Positions 6,634-8,660 of a DNA stretch of 8,660 nt are shown one piece after another. The stretch is from Candidatus Moraniibacteriota bacterium. GTDB lineage: Bacteria > Patescibacteriota > Minisyncoccia > Moranbacterales > UBA1568. A program made the position numbers and the translations under genes. How positions within the stretch are numbered: the first letter of the stretch is position 1; every line of letters begins with the position of its first letter. The stretch lies in the NCBI GenBank assembly GCA_023261685.1, contig JAHFOM010000037.1, positions 1 through 8,660 of the forward strand. The letters run 5' to 3'. The notes under the pieces were generated by a model. That model did not search any database, was not told where the DNA came from, and saw only the letters and a list, made by a program, of their open reading frames with translations.

Positions 6634-6682
6634 CGTCAGTGGAATTAGTGGAAGAATAATTGATCTTGTAATGTGAAGAGTT

Positions 6683-7297
6683 ATGATAGAACATCTGAAG
6701 CATCCGAAAAAAGAACGCTCGCTGGTGATCATCAAGCCGGACGGGGTTCAGCGTGCGTTGATAGGCGATATCGTCACACGTTTTGAGCGTACCGGACTGA
6801 AATTTATCGCGATGAAGCTCTTGGTGCCCAAGGCCGAGCAGTGCTGGGCGCACTACAATAAAGATGAGGAATGGTTTCTGAAAAAGGGTGCTCGCGTGGC
6901 AGAGGATCGCAAAACTCACGGAATGCCCGTTGAAAAAGAGGTGATCGAATACGGTAAGGACATTATCCAGTCGAACGTTGATTTTTTTACCTCGGGTCCG
7001 GTGCTGGCATTTGTCATCGAGGGCAATCAGTCCGTGGCTATCGTGAAAAAAATCGTCGGCGGTACCGAACCGACAACGTCTGATGTCGGAACGATCCGGG
7101 GTGATTTGACCGTGGATTCTTACGCGCTCTCGAGTCTTGATAATCGCGCCGTGCGCAACCTCGTTCATTGTTCGGATAGTCCGGAGGAAGCGGAACGCGA
7201 GATTCCGATCTGGTTTGAAAAAAACGAGCTGGTCGCGTACCGGTTGGTCGGGGAGCAGATTCTCTACGACGTAAATCTTGATGGTATTTTGGAGTGA
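6683..7297 (+). CDS. ndk: Nucleoside diphosphate kinase, enlarged form
   Basis: Ndk transfers the gamma-phosphate between nucleoside di- and triphosphates through a phosphohistidine and balances NTP and dNTP pools. The core is clear: RSLVIIKPDGVQR (12-24), RFERTGLKFIAMK (33-45), the Y58 region, SGPVLAFVIEG (104-114), GTIRGD (136-141) and NLVHCSDSPEEAEREI (159-174) with catalytic H162. At 204 residues it is about 55-60 longer than a standard Ndk. The extra sequence sits in two places: about 60-98, in the region that normally leads quickly from the KpnI-loop side to the SGP strand, and about 142-158, between GTIRGD and the active-site histidine. The C-terminal tail (about 184-204) is also longer. 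The residue after the catalytic His is Cys rather than the common Gly/Ala. The ATG has only a weak GAAGAG nearby. The gene is monocistronic, with its own promoter and terminator. Confidence 0.94.
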   Translation: MIEHLKHPKKERSLVIIKPDGVQRALIGDIVTRFERTGLKFIAMKLLVPKAEQCWAHYNKDEEWFLKKGARVAEDRKTHGMPVEKEVIEYGKDIIQSNVDFFTSGPVLAFVIEGNQSVAIVKKIVGGTEPTTSDVGTIRGDLTVDSYALSSLDNRAVRNLVHCSDSPEEAEREIPIWFEKNELVAYRLVGEQILYDVNLDGILE

Positions 7298-7332
7298 TTT
7301 CCAATAGCAGCATGTTCTTGATATTGTTTCCC

Positions 7333-7358
7333 GCCCCGATTTTTCGGGGCTATTTTTT
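7333..7358 (+). terminator. Rho-independent terminator of ndk
   Basis: GCCCCGA (7333-7339) and TCGGGGC (7344-7350) form a perfect 7-bp stem with a TTTT loop. It is followed by TATTTTTT. It ends the ndk transcript 36 bp after the stop codon. Confidence 0.94.
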
Positions 7359-7371
7359 ATCCACTCTACGG

Positions 7372-7391
7372 AGCGAGCATAGTTGCTTGCT
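7372..7391 (+). other. Small hairpin before the short basic-tail gene
   Basis: AGCGAGCA (7372-7379) and TGCTTGCT (7384-7391) can pair as RNA over 8 bp, with one G-U wobble and a TAGT loop. A run of A rather than T follows, so it is not a plus-strand terminator. It could be a leader structure of the next gene, but no clear promoter is visible between it and the ndk terminator. Confidence 0.3.
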
Positions 7392-7451
7392 AAAAAAATA
7401 AGGAGATGCTCTAATAGGAAGGTTCAATGCTCAGAGAATGGAGGGAAAAAA

Positions 7452-7640
7452 ATGAGCGATGACGATGATCTTAAGCGCGGTATAAGTAATATGGCGCTGG
7501 TAAAATCTTTTGACGTTGGTATTGGGGATCCGTTGATGGTGAATTCTAATCTGCAATCACCTCCCAGAAAGGGGTCACGTAGAGATCGACGACAAGAGAA
7601 GGCAAAAAGAAAAAAACAGCAAAGGGAAGAAGAATCATAG
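7452..7640 (+). CDS. Small hypothetical protein, acidic start and strongly basic tail
   Basis: I do not recognise this 62-residue protein. The ATG at 7452 has an ideal Shine-Dalgarno sequence (GGAGGG, 7440-7445) with six A as spacer. A longer frame from a TTG at 7383 is less likely. The protein starts MSDDDDLKRG, has a mixed middle (about 11-36), and ends in a tail (39-58) in which about 12 of 20 residues are Lys or Arg, then EEES. There are no cysteines, signal peptide or membrane segment. Such a tail suggests contact with RNA, DNA or the ribosome, but that is inference from composition only. It sits between two strong terminators as a stand-alone unit and converges on rpmB. The good ribosome-binding site and the terminator 20 bp after the stop support a real gene. 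A chance reading frame remains possible. Confidence 0.62.
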   Translation: MSDDDDLKRGISNMALVKSFDVGIGDPLMVNSNLQSPPRKGSRRDRRQEKAKRKKQQREEES

Positions 7641-7659
7641 CCGTCAACGGACGGTATCA

Positions 7660-7697
7660 AAAGGGGCTTCCAACGCGGAGCCCCTTTCAACTTTTTT
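7660..7697. terminator. Bidirectional terminator between the small gene and rpmB
   Basis: AAAGGGGCT (7660-7668) and AGCCCCTTT (7679-7687) form a perfect 9-bp stem with a 10-nt loop. On the plus strand CAAC and then TTTTTT (7692-7697) follow. On the minus strand the stem ends in a short T-run (complement of 7659-7662). It can therefore serve both the small gene and rpmB, which converge here. Confidence 0.87.
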
Positions 7698-7713
7698 CTT
7701 TTCAGCAGATCGC

Positions 7714-7887
7714 TTACTGTGCTTTGGCAAGTGTGCGGAGGGCACGCGTGGAAAGACGGAATTTCATTCCGCTGATGCGCTTGGTCTGCAGATTGATCTT
7801 GAATGTCCGCCGGGTGGCGATATTGGAGTGACTGCGGGAATTGCCCGTTGCGGTTCCGCGTCCGGTCAGTTGGCATACTCGACTCAT
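7714..7887 (-). CDS. rpmB: Large ribosomal subunit protein bL28
   Basis: bL28 is a 50S ribosomal protein. The minus-strand frame starts with ATG at 7887-7885 and stops with TAA at 7716-7714, giving 57 residues. The N-terminus MSRVCQLTGRGTATGN followed by SRSHSN matches the bL28 signature (E. coli begins MSRVCQVTGK and has GNNRSH). RTFKINLQTKRI corresponds to the RRFLPNL region, and the end FRLSTRALRTLAKAQ matches the conserved 'lrvSakglRti' block. E. coli bL28 has 78 residues; the loss is in the loop after the NL block and in the C-terminal helix. A strong AAGGAG (complement of 7894-7899) lies 6 nt before the ATG. It is a single-gene unit, divergent from the M50 protease gene and convergent with the small basic-tail gene. 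Confidence 0.96.
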   Translation of the reverse strand: MSRVCQLTGRGTATGNSRSHSNIATRRTFKINLQTKRISGMKFRLSTRALRTLAKAQ

Positions 7888-7897
7888 AGAATTCTCC

Positions 7898-7926
7898 TTG
7901 AACAGTTATAGAAATCAGGGTATCAT
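7898..7926 (+). promoter_or_regulatory. Candidate promoter for the M50 protease gene
   Basis: TTGAAC (7898-7903), a 17-bp spacer and TATCAT (7921-7926) lie on the plus strand. Transcription would begin near 7933, so the long inverted repeat at 7937-7976 would fold at the extreme 5' end of the messenger. Confidence 0.45.
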
Positions 7927-7945
7927 ACCTTTATCACCTTGGCAA
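7922..7945 (-). promoter_or_regulatory. Candidate rpmB promoter
   Basis: On the minus strand TATGAT (complement of 7927-7922) is a likely -10 box, about 35 bp before the rpmB start. The best -35 look-alike, TTGCCA (complement of 7945-7940), is only 12 bp away; at normal spacing only GTGCCT or similar is found. The -10 lies in an 11-bp palindrome (7919-7929) that also contains the plus-strand -10. Confidence 0.45.
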
Positions 7946-7976
7946 GGCACGTCGTTTACGAACGACTGTGCCAAGG
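7937..7976. repeat. Long imperfect inverted repeat between rpmB and the M50 gene
   Basis: GGCAC (7946-7950) plus GTCGTT (7951-7956) pair with AACGAC (7961-7966) and GTGCC (7968-7972). The loop is TACG and one T (7967) is bulged. An outer CCTT/AAGG pair (7937-7940 with 7973-7976) extends it past a GGCAA bulge, for about 15 bp in all. No T-run follows on either side, so it is not a standard terminator. It may be an operator or a 5'-UTR structure. Confidence 0.8.
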
Positions 7977-8022
7977 CAGATGCTACCGTTTAAGAACAAG
8001 AGGTGATTTTTTTCAAAAAAAT

Positions 8023-8660
8023 ATGGGCAATGAAATAGTTTTGATAGGTTTTTATCTCCTAACACTGGTCTACTCCGTCATCATTCACGAGGTGTCGCAC
8101 GGGGTGGTGGCACTCTGGCTCGGCGATCTGACAGCCAAATATGCCGATCGGATCAATCTGAATCCGCTCAAGCATATCGATCCCTTCGGTTCGGTTATTT
8201 TGCCGATACTTTTGGTTATGAGTACGGGTTTTGCATTCGGTTGGGCGAAACCGGTACCCTACAACCCCTACAATCTGCGCAATCAGAAGTGGGGACCGAC
8301 ACTGGTAGCACTCGCCGGTCCGGGGTCCAATTTTCTGTTGGCGTTCATTGCTGCTCTGATCGCCAAGTTGCTTCCGCTGACTCTTTTGAATAAGACGGAT
8401 ATTCTGGAGCGTTTCATCGGTATTATCAGCGGCCGGGGAGATTTTGTCGAACGTTTCGGCCTTTTTGCCGATGCGTTAGCCGGGTCGCTTCCCAGCATAG
8501 TATTTGGATTGCTCCTCTTGGTAATTTTCTGGAATGTCGTACTCGCCTGTTTCAATCTCTTGCCCGTGCCGCCGCTTGATGGCTCGAAACTGCTCTACGC
8601 CCTCGTGCCTCTCAGTGAACGAACGGTGTTCTTTCTTGAACAATACAGCATCTTTCTTTT
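8023..8660 (+). CDS. Site-2-protease family intramembrane zinc metalloprotease (M50), 3' end cut by window edge
   Basis: This is a polytopic membrane protease of the compact M50 group (YwhB/YdfE-like), which cleave substrates within the membrane; the substrate is unknown. The 212 visible residues run off the window without a stop and are close to the usual 200-230. The zinc motif HEVSH (22-26) lies in the first helix (about 5-33). It is followed by LNPLKHIDPFGSVILPILL (46-64), a typical family segment, then FGWAKPVPYNPYNL (72-85) and the LAGPGSN block (97-103). The third zinc ligand is in NLLPVPPLDG (178-187; D186). Other hydrophobic helices are at about 92-120 and 152-178. The ATG at 8023 is the only sensible start. 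A GGTGA (8002-8006) lies 16 nt upstream, farther than ideal. The gene is divergent from rpmB, behind a long inverted repeat. Confidence 0.93.
   Translation, partial: MGNEIVLIGFYLLTLVYSVIIHEVSHGVVALWLGDLTAKYADRINLNPLKHIDPFGSVILPILLVMSTGFAFGWAKPVPYNPYNLRNQKWGPTLVALAGPGSNFLLAFIAALIAKLLPLTLLNKTDILERFIGIISGRGDFVERFGLFADALAGSLPSIVFGLLLLVIFWNVVLACFNLLPVPPLDGSKLLYALVPLSERTVFFLEQYSIFL

Noticed and set aside
7399..7414. AAGGAG followed directly by ATG CTC TAA, a two-codon frame
   Set aside because: There is no spacing between the Shine-Dalgarno sequence and the ATG, so initiation is unlikely; probably chance.
7383..7451. TTG start extending the small basic-tail protein by 23 residues
   Set aside because: It lies in the loop of a small hairpin without a ribosome-binding site; the ATG at 7452 has an ideal one.
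1..8660. CRISPR arrays, tRNA or rRNA genes, insertion sequences, phage or toxin-antitoxin genes
   Set aside because: Looked for on both strands; no repeat-spacer pattern, cloverleaf, transposase or matching protein was seen.

Overview
The window reads as ordinary chromosomal DNA from a small-genome bacterium, most likely a member of the Patescibacteria / Candidate Phyla Radiation, Parcubacteria-like. This is an inference. It rests on a scattered division cluster (ftsA and ftsZ without ftsQ or mur genes beside them, each with its own apparent promoter), a very short bL28, an enlarged nucleoside diphosphate kinase, a ComEC split into two genes, and many genes without a Shine-Dalgarno sequence. 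TGA acts as a normal stop (ybeY, nrdR, the ComEC hydrolase and ndk all end in it), which argues against the lineages that read TGA as glycine.

Layout. (1) Positions 1-803: the 3' part of ybeY (16S rRNA processing endonuclease) and dgkA (membrane lipid kinase), an adjacency also found in Firmicutes. (2) 804-3679: ftsA and ftsZ, the core of the Z-ring, with separate promoter candidates and a strong terminator after ftsZ. (3) 3680-6561: nrdR, the comEC membrane channel and the ComEC metallo-beta-lactamase domain as a separate protein. The three genes overlap and form an apparent operon whose leader carries two different arrays of 7-bp tandem repeats. (4) 6562-7360: ndk, with the best promoter in the window and a textbook terminator. 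(5) 7361-7700: an unrecognised 62-residue protein with an acidic start and a very basic tail. (6) 7714-7887, minus strand: rpmB (bL28), convergent with the small gene and sharing a bidirectional terminator. (7) 7888-8660: a divergent promoter region with a long inverted repeat, then an intramembrane site-2-type zinc protease (M50) that runs off the right edge.

Functionally the window mixes housekeeping (ribosome maturation, ribosomal protein, lipid carrier recycling, cell division, nucleotide supply) with DNA uptake. NrdR (dNTP-responsive repressor of ribonucleotide reductase), Ndk (dNTP/NTP balancing) and ComEC (import of single-stranded DNA) all bear on nucleotide supply, which is meaningful in an organism likely to depend on salvage.

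I found no mobile element, CRISPR array, tRNA, rRNA or defence system, and no clearly new multi-gene system. The least expected structures are the heptamer arrays in the nrdR leader, the two-gene ComEC, the enlarged Ndk, the small charge-polarised protein, and the inverted repeat between rpmB and the M50 gene.
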